The notes below the pieces were generated by a model. The model saw only the letters and a program-made list of their open reading frames with translations, did not search any database and had not been told where the DNA came from. Below are positions 9,208 through 18,264 of a stretch of 26,607 nucleotides of DNA, piece after piece. Both the position numbers and the translations under genes were made by a program. The stretch covers positions 1 through 26,607 of the forward strand of contig KE561146.1 in NCBI GenBank assembly GCA_000442015.1, written 5' to 3'. Source of the stretch: Rozella allomycis CSF55. Lineage: Eukaryota > Rozellomycota. Position 1 is the first letter of the stretch. The number at the start of each line of letters is the position of its first letter.

Positions 9208-10117
9208 ATGTTAGAAGGACGTTTAACTCATGCTTCCACACTTAAGAAAATAGTTGAAGCTGTAAAAGACGTTATCAGCGAAGCTAATTTTGATTGTAAT
9301 GATTCTGGAATCACTCTACAGTGTATGGATAGTGGACACGTCGCCCTTGTTTTGCTTCAGCTCAACAGGTACCATTTTAAAGTCAGTTATATTTCAGCGA
9401 TGGTTTTGAAGATTACAGATGTGATCGTAACATCACTCTTGGGATCAACTTTGCTGCTCTCACCAAAGTTTTGAAGTGTGCGGCCAACGACGATTCTTTG
9501 ACTTTGAAGGCTGATGATTCTGGTGACCGATTGAACTTTGTGTTTGAAAGTCAAAAGGGTGACAGAGTTTCTGAATTTGACATGAAGTTGATGACTATCG
9601 ATGCTGAGCTGTTGTCCATCCCAGACAAGTAAGACTGAAGCTTAATACTTATGCAGTGATTATGATGTGACCATTAAGATGTCGTCAGCTGAATTCAGCA
9701 GAATTTGCAAAGATCTTGCCAATTTTGGTGAAACTAGTAACCTTTATTTTTTATATTTAGAATAGTGAATATTAGTGCCGACAAGGAAAGTGTTCGTTTT
9801 GGTGTTGAAGGTGATGTGAGCGCTGCCTCTGTTGTCCTTAGACCAAGTAAGCTAGACTCATCCTTGTAATTTAAGATGAAACTATCGATGAAGACGAGAA
9901 GATCGTTTCAACCAGCATCATGGTTAAGAAAGAAACAAATGTTAATCTTTCAATGAAATTCTTGAAAACATTTGCTAATTCCTCATTGGCAGGTTCAGTT
10001 ACTTTGGAACTCCAAGATGATATTCCTTGTTTGATCAAGTATGTTTTTCCAAACGATTTGGGTGTATTGTGCTTTTACCTAGCTCCAAAAGGAGACGAAG
10101 ACAATGCTGAAGAATAA
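9208..10117 (+). CDS. PCNA: Proliferating cell nuclear antigen (sliding clamp)
   Basis: Homotrimeric DNA clamp that tethers polymerases and repair factors in the nucleus. Exons 9208-9368, 9398-9628, 9657-9736, 9766-9846, 9876-10117 (264 aa; human is 261). It starts with MLEGRL, as most PCNAs do. It contains the [16 protein letters not shown] strand, [15 protein letters not shown], the DNA-side basic helix region and the C-terminal [20 protein letters not shown]. Introns are 28-29 bp. The 9737-9765 intron must use its second AG (29 bp), because the first would give an immediate stop. No upstream in-frame ATG precedes 9208 without leaving the family alignment. The gene follows the tRNA by about 150 bp. 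The stop TAA is inside AATAAA, with a second TAAATAAAA downstream. Confidence 0.95.
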
Positions 10118-10188
10118 AATTATAAATAAAACAATTTATTTTATACAATGAAGATTATTTGCAATTAACGATTTTTCGAATTTCGCCC

Positions 10189-10196
10189 TATAAATA
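10189..10196 (+). promoter_or_regulatory. TATA box of the snoRNA host gene
   Basis: TATAAATA within CCCTATAAATAGG, 41 bp upstream of the first 5' splice site. It implies a very short first exon beginning around 10220. It lies about 70 bp after the PCNA stop. Confidence 0.55.
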
Positions 10197-10265
10197 GGCG
10201 CAGCTGTGGATCAACCCCTGGAGAAAAAATTTGAAGGTAAGTATTCTACATTTATTTTGTATTTT

Positions 10266-10334
10266 CGGATGATGATTGTAACATGTCCTAGGACGCAATG
10301 CAGAAAAACCAATGGAATTCCTCGTTGCTGACTA
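10266..10334 (+). ncRNA. Box C/D snoRNA, snR57-like (18S Gm1572 guide)
   Basis: C box ATGATGA at 10269-10275 and D box CTGA at 10328-10331. The 13 nt GGAATTCCTCGTT, ending one base before the D box, are exactly complementary to the conserved 18S segment AACGAGGAATTCC. The fifth base before D pairs with the G of AACG. By my count back from the Cm1639 region this is yeast 18S G1572, the known target of snR57. No strong terminal stem is seen. End coordinates are approximate. Confidence 0.72.
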
Positions 10335-10410
10335 CTCTTTCTTTTTATATCTTTCTTCTTGAAACGATCTAACTTTAGGTAAGTAATTATGCAATGCAAA
10401 TAATCTTTTT

Positions 10411-10476
10411 TACTGATGATAAAATCACCAAAAAGGCTGAAACAAAATGCTGAGAAATCATGCACCACACTGATCT
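10411..10476 (+). ncRNA. Box C/D snoRNA, snR40/U32-like (18S Gm1271 guide)
   Basis: C box TGATGA at 10414-10419, D' box CTGA at 10437-10440, a C'-like TGCTGAG at about 10448, and D box CTGA at 10470-10473. The guide CATGCACCAC before D is complementary to 18S GTGGTGCATG, and the fifth base points to the G that is methylated in yeast as Gm1271 by snR40 (U32 in animals). The segment before D' (ACCAAAAA) is complementary to 25S UUUUUGGU, in the area where snR40 also guides Um898. Double targeting of the same two sites supports orthology. Confidence 0.75.
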
Positions 10477-10593
10477 TTCTACATTCTTTTTGTTTTTTAA
10501 AACAAATCTAACTCTAGTTTCCGATTGATACACCCTTTGTAACACATAATAAAGTTTTGTTAATCAATAATTCTATGATTTCAGAAATATTTA

Positions 10594-12183
10594 ATGAATT
10601 CTTACGATCCATTAACAAACTTCCTCTCTCCTAATTATCTAAGAAAACCAGCTATAGTATATCCCACGGAATTGAACTACTTTGATTTGATAACATTAAT
10701 TGATAAATTTTCTCGGATACTTGCAACGACATGCCCGACTGCTCATGATGCTCCTGTATGTCTTCTACTAGGAAATACCATTGAATTTTTGTTGGCTTTT
10801 TACTCATGCATAAAAATTGGGGTTCCTGCAGCACCTTTGAATATAAAATATACACAAACAGAGTTAGAGTACTATATATCAGATTTAAAGCCGTGCCTAA
10901 TTGTGATTCCCTACCAAGATGAAGGAATAAAAAGAGTTATAAATGCAATCGCAAAGAGTTACAATATATCAATTTTAGGTATAAAAGTTTCGAATGCAAT
11001 TGAAATTGACTACTGGGCATCAACGAAAAGCAGGATAATAGTAAATGGAGAACAAACAAATTTGTACAAAAACTATTTTGAAAATGTTGTTCTGATATTG
11101 CATACTAGTGGATCTACAGGAAAACCTAAAAGTAAATGACCTACAAGCGATTGTATAGGTGTACCAATTAAATATCGCAATCTATTGCATTCGGTTCGTT
11201 CCATTTGCCATTTTTACAGTTTAAGTCCTATTGATGCGACTGTTGTTGTTATGCCTTTGTTTCATGTACATGGATTGATCGGTGTTGCAATGACGACGTT
11301 AACGTCTGGCGGATCTTTGGTTTTACCCGGTGGATTTTCAGCGACAAAATTCCTAGACCTTTTCAAAACATATAAATGCACATGGTTTTCTGCAGTTCCT
11401 ACTATTCATAGCATATTAATGACATTACCCGAATATCAAGGAATTTTGCACGGTCAAACAAAAAGAAACTTCGGCTGCTTAAGGTTTGTCAGATCGTGTA
11501 GTTCACCCTTATCTAAATCATTATACGAACAAATGATTAAGGTTTATGATGTTCCAGTTCTACAAGCATACGCCATGACTGAAGCATCTCATCAAATGTG
11601 CAGCAATACTCTTATCAACACGAGGGTCGGAAGCGTAGGACTTTCTACGTCAGTAGACTTTAGAATCTTAACTAATAACCAACTTCACAACGAGCCACAT
11701 GTTCAAGGAGAAATATGTATTTCTGGTCCCTCAGTGATAGATGGTTATCTTATGAATGAAAAGGCAAACAGAGAATTATTCATCAATGGGTTTTTTAGAA
11801 CTGGTGATGTTGGGTATTTAGATCAAGACAAATATATTTATTTGACTGGTAGATTGAAAGAAATAATAAATAGAGGAGGTGAGAAAATTGCGCCTCAAGA
11901 AATTGATGACGTTTTGAATAAACATCCGTCAGTTAAAGAGGCTATTTGCTTTGGCATTCCTCATGAAATTTATGGACAGGTTGTTAAAGCTGTCGTTGTA
12001 ATGAAAAACAATGTTCAATTCAATCAAAAACTAATAGACGAGCATTGCAAGAAACATTTGGCTTCTTTTAAGTGCCCACATGTTTATGAAGTTGTCCAGT
12101 CATTACCCCGTACGTCTACCGGAAAAATTCAAAGATTAAAAGTCGCCAGTATTTATGGCGACAAAGTAGTTTCGAAAATATAA
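10594..12183 (+). CDS. PCS60: Peroxisomal AMP-forming acyl/oxalyl-CoA synthetase (Pcs60 type)
   Basis: Activates a carboxylic acid with ATP and CoA; the closest remembered relatives are yeast Pcs60 and plant AAE3, which use oxalate. Exons 10594-11131 and 11159-12183 (520 aa, near the family's 514-543). Adenylation motifs in order: LHTSGSTGKPK (ATP-binding loop, just before the intron), MPLFHVHG, YAMTEASHQM, TGDVGYL, GRLKEIINRGGEKI, and PRTSTGKIQR with the catalytic Lys. It ends in SKI, an acceptable PTS1 peroxisomal targeting tripeptide. The intron is 27 bp. The stop is TAA, with no exact AATAAA nearby. Substrate is inferred by similarity to Pcs60; another short or medium acyl chain is possible. 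Confidence 0.88.
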
Positions 12184-12223
12184 TTTTCTTTTGCAAATTC
12201 AAAGTGTAATTTATTATAAATAA

Positions 12224-12802
12224 CTATTCTCCAATCATTTTCTTTAAAAAGTTCGCATCATTCTTTAATTTGTTCATTGTTGACTCAAACCACTCCTTTA
12301 CCGCCTTAATAGGCATGACAGTCTCGTTTGGATCTCCTTGATTTCTTTTGGACTCAAAACTTAGCGCGTAATTAAAAAAGTTTTCAGCTAACCTTTGCAC
12401 CCCGTTAATTAAAGTATTTCGATCATTCTTTCCTTCATTGAAAGGAATAACTTGATGAGCAACGGTTTCTGCAGGTTCTATTGATATTCCCACAGTTAAA
12501 ATTTCCAGGTTTTCTGGCAATTTCAATCGGAAGATTGCACTGGGTTTTTCGTTTCCAATGTAGCCCAGCATTTTCCACGATGATTCATTAAAAGGATCTG
12601 TTCTGAAGTATATTGTAGCAAATGTATTTGGAGGAAGGGGTTGTACTCCTGTTAAAAATACTGCAATGTGATGTATCAAATGTGCATTTGGTAGGTTGAA
12701 TATGTAATGAGTTGGATCTACAACTTGTGGTTGTGCATCTACCTAAATTTGACAGTATTATAGTTTTTTTACTAGTCTTCCGGAAACGAGGCAAGCAAAC
12801 AT
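12224..12802 (-). CDS. OPI10: Hikeshi/OPI10-family protein
   Basis: In animals Hikeshi carries Hsp70 into the nucleus under heat stress; the yeast relative Opi10 has an inositol phenotype. Exons on the minus strand: 12802-12773 and 12742-12224 (182 aa). The N-terminus MFACLVSGRLVDAQPQVV, followed by YIFNLPNAHLIHHIAVFLTG, matches the family start almost exactly. The body has WKMLGYIGNEKPSAIFRLK and the C-terminal helices including NFFNYALSF and VKEWFESTMNKL. The 30-bp intron falls right after the tenth codon. It is divergent from the metaxin gene with 188 bp between starts. AATAAA follows the stop within about 10 nt. Confidence 0.92.
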
Positions 12803-12990
12803 ACTTTGAGATGAAATTTCTGATTATAAGCTTGCAGATGATTGGCTTCTGGAAATTTCTGCAGTGTTCCGGAATCCAGAATCAATTCGGTTTACAGCCA
12901 TGGTTTTGGTTATTGATAGTTCTCGCATATTTTATAATGCAATACAAATTAGGTGTATGAATTGACGGTCTAGTGGCTTGAACGTTTTTT

Positions 12991-14031
12991 ATGGAATTAT
13001 ACATCTGGCCACCCATTTTTGATCCTAAAATTGGATCTTTCGACTACGAGTGCTCTATCGTTACTGTAAATTCTTTTCTTTATTTATGACAGGTGTTGCT
13101 TCACTTTATTCCCTCTCCTTGGAAAATATTTTGGTGCACAGATCCAAATATGTCTCCCACAGGTAGTTACTGGTAGTCATTTTTATAGGTCAATTACCTC
13201 TATTAAAAGAATCTGATACTCTTTTGATTGGATATAGCCAAATAATAGCATATCTTTCTTCAGTAAAAGCTTACAAACCAAATTAAGTTGTAGAAATATC
13301 CAAGCGTGTTCAATAGGCTAGACGCTTCTGAGAGATCTGAAAATGATGCATTTACTTATCTTATAATGAAGGAGACTGGATACGTTAGTGACATTTTGAG
13401 ATTTATGTCGCCGTTATTTGAGGAAACAATAAGACCAGGATTGTCTGATGTTTTGCCCTTTCCCAAAAATTATTATCTTCCAGATAAATTTAAAAAATCT
13501 GTAGAGGAAAAAATCGATTGCAAATCACCTCAGAGCCATTTTGTTGATCAAGTAAAGATGGATTGTTGATTTTAACTAGGCAAGGGAAAAGGCTAAAGTA
13601 TTATTTAGCGCAATTGAAATGAGAATTAAAGGCTCCAAATTCTTCTTTGGGGAAACGTAAGTGTATTTTCAAATAATGATCAAAGACCAAGTTTAGTTGA
13701 TGGTGTTATTTATTCCTCAGTCATGATGATGCTTTATGGGCCAGAAAAAACTATTCTTGGCATTAATCATGAAAGCTATCCCTCAATAAGCTTGTTCCTT
13801 GAAGAATTTGAAAAGTTTCTAATCTCTTCAAATCGTCCAAGCTCCATTGAAAAATATCAAATTTCTCTTTTTGAAACTTTAAAGAACAAAATTACATCAT
13901 TTGATAATGCTAATCTTCCTTTCAAAAGAGAACAAGTGGTCCCAATTGTTTCAAGTGCCGCATTTGCTTTGTTCGCTATCGGCTCAATCATATTATTTAA
14001 AAATAGAACAAACATTAGCATTCCAAAATAA
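12991..14031 (+). CDS. SAM37: Metaxin/SAM37-like outer mitochondrial membrane protein
   Basis: Component of the sorting and assembly machinery that inserts beta-barrel proteins into the outer mitochondrial membrane. Exons 12991-13065, 13093-13162, 13189-13262, 13294-13551, 13580-13656, 13686-14031 (299 aa). The N-terminus MELYIWPPIFDPKIGSFDYE is the metaxin thioredoxin-like start (MEL...W). GQLPLLKESDTLL and QIIAYLSS close that fold. The GST-like C-terminal half holds KFFFGETPSLVDGVIYSS. Residues about 272-292 form a hydrophobic C-terminal segment (ALFAIGSIILF) followed by basic residues, a tail anchor. Introns are 27, 26, 31, 28 and 29 bp. The third and fifth need their second AG to keep the frame. 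The TAA stop is part of AATAAA. Confidence 0.87.
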
Positions 14032-14056
14032 ATAATCGCCTATGTAAAAGATTCTT

Positions 14057-14866
14057 TTATTTCTTCTCTTCAACATCTTTAAATTCTACATCTGATATCT
14101 CTTGTTTTTCATTTGTTTCTGTCAAATGCTTTTTGCCAAGTTTTCTGATAATTCTTAAATATGCATTCAATTCGTCAACGTTAATTGGCTCGGTAAAATC
14201 CTTTTCACCGTCAACGAATTCAATAGTCATTGACAAAAATTCAATGTTAGGATTTAATCGCCTTGGATCTTTATAATGCGATATTATCTTAAAATAGGCA
14301 TTTGGACCGTCTTTGAAGATATATGTGACAGTCTCATGGACCATTCCTTCTCTATATTGGGTTTCATAATCTTTTATAAAACTTTCCTTCCAATTTGTAT
14401 TCATTACTCTGTTTTTGAAAATAATATCACCAAGTGAATTAATCTCTGGGAAACCCCTTCTCTTTATCATCAATTTTACAAGTTTGTTAATGGTCTTTTT
14501 AAAACACTTGTGATTTTCAAATCGATAATTCTTTGCCTGGATATAAGGTCTTGTAACAACAAATGATAAGAGAGCAAAGGGTAGAATAGGCATGCTAGAC
14601 ACTACGGTCATTCCAGCCAAATAGCAACAAAAAAACAAGTACATCCTTCTGTGAGTTGGACTATAAACATGCCGAAACAATGTAATAGCATCTTGTATTC
14701 TTGTTAGAACATTACTACGATGCGGCGGGTCATCATTATTTCCCAGGCTCCTAAACGTACTTAATGACCGATGAAAATACAAATTTCTGGCATTTACAAA
14801 TTTGAAAATATGTATTGATCTTGCTGTACTAGAGATTGAACAGCTAGTTCTAATCAGATTCAACAT
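14057..14866 (-). CDS. Probable mitochondrial membrane protein, unknown
   Basis: Not recognised. Single exon, 269 aa, from the first ATG at 14866. The N-terminal 40 residues are Ser/Arg-rich and free of acidic residues (SISSTARSIHIFKFVNARNL), like a mitochondrial presequence. Residues about 75-105 contain one long or two close hydrophobic stretches (YLFFCCYLAGMTVVSS, then ILPFALLSFVV). The remaining 160 residues are a soluble, charged domain with an acidic-basic tail. The gene overlaps the divergent aldo-keto reductase at the start codon and ends 25 bp from the convergent metaxin stop. The TAA stop is part of AATAAA. An inner-membrane protein with a matrix or intermembrane-space domain is inferred; no family is claimed. 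Confidence 0.7.
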   Translation of the reverse strand: MLNLIRTSCSISSTARSIHIFKFVNARNLYFHRSLSTFRSLGNNDDPPHRSNVLTRIQDAITLFRHVYSPTHRRMYLFFCCYLAGMTVVSSMPILPFALLSFVVTRPYIQAKNYRFENHKCFKKTINKLVKLMIKRRGFPEINSLGDIIFKNRVMNTNWKESFIKDYETQYREGMVHETVTYIFKDGPNAYFKIISHYKDPRRLNPNIEFLSMTIEFVDGEKDFTEPINVDELNAYLRIIRKLGKKHLTETNEKQEISDVEFKDVEEKK

Positions 14867-15805
14867 GAAAAATTCGGAAATGTCATTCACATTATCGAAT
14901 GGAAATAAAATCCCCAAAATTGGACGTAATCATATTCTCCCATTTATAATAGTTGGCACATATCGGCTAATATCAGAAGATGTCGAAAGAGTCGTTTCAG
15001 AGGCGATTAATATTGGGTACAGGCACATTGGTAAATTTTATGTTAAATTTTAAAAGACACTGCGACTGTCTATCGAAATGAAGAAGCTATCGGAAATACA
15101 TTGAAAAGCCTATTTGATAAAGGAGTTTTGCGACGAGAAGAAATATTCATTACAAGCAAACTAGCACCGAAAGACCAGGGATATGAGAAAGCGACCAAGG
15201 CGGTTGATGAATCTCTGAAAAAACTAGGGCTTGATTATATTGATTTATATCTGATCCATTGGCCAGGAACATCCAGTATAAAGCCAAATAGTCCCAAGAA
15301 CAAGAAAAATCGGCAAGATTCTTGGAAAGCATTGGAAGAGGCGTATAGGCAAGGCAAGTTGAAAGCTATAGGTGTTTCTAATTATACGATAAATCACTTG
15401 AAAGAAATGGAAGAGTATGCCACGATTAAACCCATGGTTTTGCAATGTGAAGCTCATCCGTTATACATTCCGATTGATGAAGTAAAGTATTGCAAAGCCA
15501 ATTCTATAATTTTTGAAGCGTACACTTCACTTGGAGAAGGAAAATTTCTTCAGAACGATTTTCTTGAAGAGCATCAATTCATCCAGGAAATAGCCGACAG
15601 ACACGGCAAAACTGTTGCTCAAGTACTTCTTGCTTGGGCGTTGCAACAAGATTGGACTGTTTTACCAAAATCAAAGAATCCAAGTCGATTAAAAGAAAAT
15701 TTTGATTGCTTGTTTGCGTTAAAAGAATCCGAAATGGAGCAGATTAATGAATTATCGAGAACCGAAATGCAAAAGATTTGTTGGGATCCAATTGATGTTC
15801 AATAA
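14865..15805 (+). CDS. Aldo-keto reductase
   Basis: NADPH-dependent reduction of aldehydes or ketones, cytosolic. Exons 14865-14925 (or starting 14880), 14953-15030, 15057-15805 (295 or 290 aa). The family signatures IPKIGLGTYRL, GYRHIDTATVYRNE, ITSKLAP and LIHWPG supply the catalytic tetrad Asp, Tyr, Lys, His. WKALEEAYRQGKLKAIGVSNY and the C-terminal VLPKSKNPSRLKENF bind NADP phosphate and complete the barrel. The 27-bp intron at 14926-14952 has no in-frame stop, but removing it restores IGLGTYR exactly; the second intron is 26 bp. The second ATG (14880) may be used, since the first overlaps the start codon of the divergent gene. TAA is part of AATAAA. The physiological substrate cannot be told. 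Confidence 0.92.
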
Positions 15806-15852
15806 AACTACTGCATAAATTTACTTTAAATGTTCTTGCATATTAATTTTAT

Positions 15853-17962
15853 TTAATTTACAGACGATCCAAATCGTATTCTGCTAAATACGTGTGGAGC
15901 AACCTGAGTTATCCAATCTGGTTCAATAACAGATATTCCTCTCATGTAACACTTTGAAGTCAAAACTAATTCATTAAAAGTAACACACGCAGGCTTCTTT
16001 CCAACCAATACACTTGATGGATGAATAAACACAGTCTAGAAATGATTGAAAGTACTAAATGTTACAGTATTATTCATTAATGTCGAATAAGAGCCATCAG
16101 CTTGAAGAAACGCGGTATTATTGAAAAAGCCAGCAAGAAAACATTTTAGAATAGATTCCTTGTCAATGCTGTTTCGGTCTGAATTTTCAGAAACCTCAAG
16201 ACCCAATCGTTTAGAAATGTCCACCAGCTGCTTTCTTATTTTCTTATAAAGCAAATAAAAATAGATTACCAAAACTTGGTCCATCGATTTCTTATTAATG
16301 CAATTCATTTCGCACCAATTAGGATCCTTTCTATTCTTTAAATAGGAATAGAATGCATTTAAAAGAGTAATATGATCGCCTGTTGGTGATGCGAAAATGG
16401 CACGATTGGCTAAAACCTTTTCCTTCAAATGTTCGTCTCGGGTAGAAGGAGTGAAGAAAATATTTTCAACGCTCAACAAAGAAACAACGTCAATTATAAT
16501 GGAAACATCTGTGCTGGTCAAAAGAACTTTGGCAAGTTTAGCGTCTAGTGGAAATTTGGACATTTTTTCTCCAAGCTTTGTGAGATTGCCTTTATCGTCC
16601 AATGCAGAAAGAGCGTAAAGTTCTTTCAAAGCCTTTTTCATACTATCGAGTGGTGGTCTATCAATAAAGTCAAAAGTCAATGGATCGTCCACTTTCATGG
16701 CTTTCAAGAGTAGCACAATCTCTGTAACGCTGCATCTCATGATTTCTGGCGTTGTTTCTTCTTCCAAAAGATCAAAAAAGACATTTTCTGGATAAAGTCT
16801 AAAACAAATTCCTTCTCTCTGAATTTATTCAAGTGAAATACTGTTACCATTCGACCAGCACGCCCACTTCTTTGTCTGGCCGATGCTCTGGAAATCTGCT
16901 GTGTTAAAAGTGATTCAATCCCCAACTTTGGGTGAAATCCTCTTATTTTAGCTAGTCCAGAATCCACAACGTATCTAATGCCAGGGATGGTAATGGATGT
17001 CTCTGCAATGTTGGTAGCTAAAACAATCTTTCGGCTACCTTCAGGCGTTTTCTTAAAAACTAAATTTTGAGCACTGGTGGGCATGGAAGAATAAATCGGA
17101 CAAACGAACAATTTTCCTAAACCTCTCTCTTCAGCATGCTTTGCGTGATTTTCTAAAATTGTTTGCGCTGAAACAATATCTTCTTGGCCTGTTAAAAATA
17201 CTAAAACATCTCCAGGCGGCATTTCTTCGTGAATCTGAAGGATTGTGACTAAAGCGGCATTCAAGTAATTATGCGTTGGTTCTTCTGTATAATTGATTTC
17301 AACAGGGTACATTCTTCCAGCAACATACAATATTTTTGCACTATCATCAATTTTATCATTGATAGTTACTCGTCAAAATATTTTGAAAACTTTTCGGCAT
17401 TGATGGTTGCAGACATGATAACAATCTTGAAATCATCTTTTCTCTTTTCTTGAATATTTTTAACAAGCCCAAACAAAACATCGCCTCTAACAGTCCTCTC
17501 ATGAGCTTCGTCAAGTACCACATGAGAATACTGCGAAAGCATTGGATCAGCAAGAATAGCTCGCAAGAGCATCCCATCAGTCATAAACTGTAATCTTGTA
17601 TCAGAAGATGTCACATCTTCAAATCTAATTGTATACCCAACCTTTCAAAATAAAAAACAAATCTATACCTTGCCACCCACTTTTTCTCCCATTTCTTCAG
17701 CAACTCTATTCGCAAGAGATATCGCCGCGACTCTTCTAGGTTGTGTTATACATATTTTTTTATTGCTTTTAGGCTGAGATTCATATATAAATTGTGGGAC
17801 CTCTTTTGTTTCATCTCAAATAATTTTCTTACGGGTTGTTTTTCCTGAACCAGTCTCTCCAACTAGAATTATCGACTTGTTATTTTGTATTTCTGAGATT
17901 ATAGTATTTTTGGCCGAGTGTATTGGTAATTTCGGTTTAGTTTTTTGCTGAGTTTTGGCCAT
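15853..17962 (-). CDS. DHX33: DEAH-box RNA helicase, DHX33 type
   Basis: ATP-driven RNA helicase, a family linked in animals to rRNA synthesis in the nucleolus. Exons on the minus strand: 17962-17833, 17802-17669, 17641-17370, 17340-16848, 16818-16066, 16035-15853 (654 aa; DHX33 is about 707). Motifs in order: [10 protein letters not shown] (I), TQPRRVAA (Ia), DEAH (II), MSAT (III), [10 protein letters not shown] (IV), [12 protein letters not shown] (V), QRSGRAGR (VI), then the winged-helix/ratchet region with TTPEIMRCS and the OB-fold ending [17 protein letters not shown], which points to DHX33 rather than DHX8, DHX15 or DHX35. An upstream in-frame ATG at 18028 would add 22 residues (676 aa). 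Introns are 30, 27, 29, 29 and 30 bp. TAA overlaps AATAAA. The convergent neighbour's stop is 47 bp away. Confidence 0.9.
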
Positions 17963-18028
17963 CGCTAAGCCATCTTTCCAGTTGAATATGAATATGTTTA
18001 TTTCGGAACTTAAATAATAGTTCATCAT

Positions 18029-18264
18029 ATGCTAAAAATAAATTTGAATTTAAGACGTGTCAATTTTTCGCATCTGCAAAGATACAAGTTCAAATTCCAA
18101 TGTAAAGTACAAAATGGTAGGACATCCGGACCTCCGGTCGGTTAAGATTTTGTCGATCCATGTTGTGACAGCTTATCACATTCAAAGCTATCCTGTTGCA
18201 TATTAATAAAGCTACATTAACTTGCCAACAAAGAACAAAGAAAAAAGAAAATCGCGATGATAAT
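18029..18264. other. Spacer between helicase start and GTPase stop
   Basis: Promoter region of the helicase and 3' flank of the GTPase gene, both on the minus strand. It contains a CCGG-ACCT-CCGG hairpin at about 18127 and a TGTGA/TCACA hairpin at about 18163. No ORF, tRNA or C/D snoRNA signature was found on either strand. Confidence 0.6.

Larger units (their letters stand above)
10189..10565 (+). ncRNA. Non-coding snoRNA host gene with two abutting introns
   Basis: No ORF of note exists here. A TATA box is followed by a probable short exon ending at 10236. Intron 1 is 10237-10378 (142 bp) and intron 2 is 10379-10517 (139 bp), then comes an exon from 10518 with AATAAA near 10548. Both introns begin GTAAGTA and both end with nearly the same branch-acceptor block, TCTAACTTTAG and TCTAACTCTAG. 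The two introns touch directly (TTTAG|GTAAGT), leaving a zero-length exon. Each intron holds one box C/D snoRNA. Exon limits are inferred from signals; the transcript start and end are approximate. Confidence 0.7.

Noticed and set aside
10211-10468. 85-codon minus-strand ORF over the snoRNA host gene
   Set aside because: It is antisense to two recognisable snoRNAs and has no protein-like features.
12712-12960. Hydrophobic ORF on the plus strand between Hikeshi and metaxin
   Set aside because: It overlaps the Hikeshi coding exon on the other strand and the shared promoter, has no family resemblance, and is not joined to the metaxin start.
18087-18110. AGTTCAAATTCC as a Pol III B box
   Set aside because: No T stem pairing and no cloverleaf around it.
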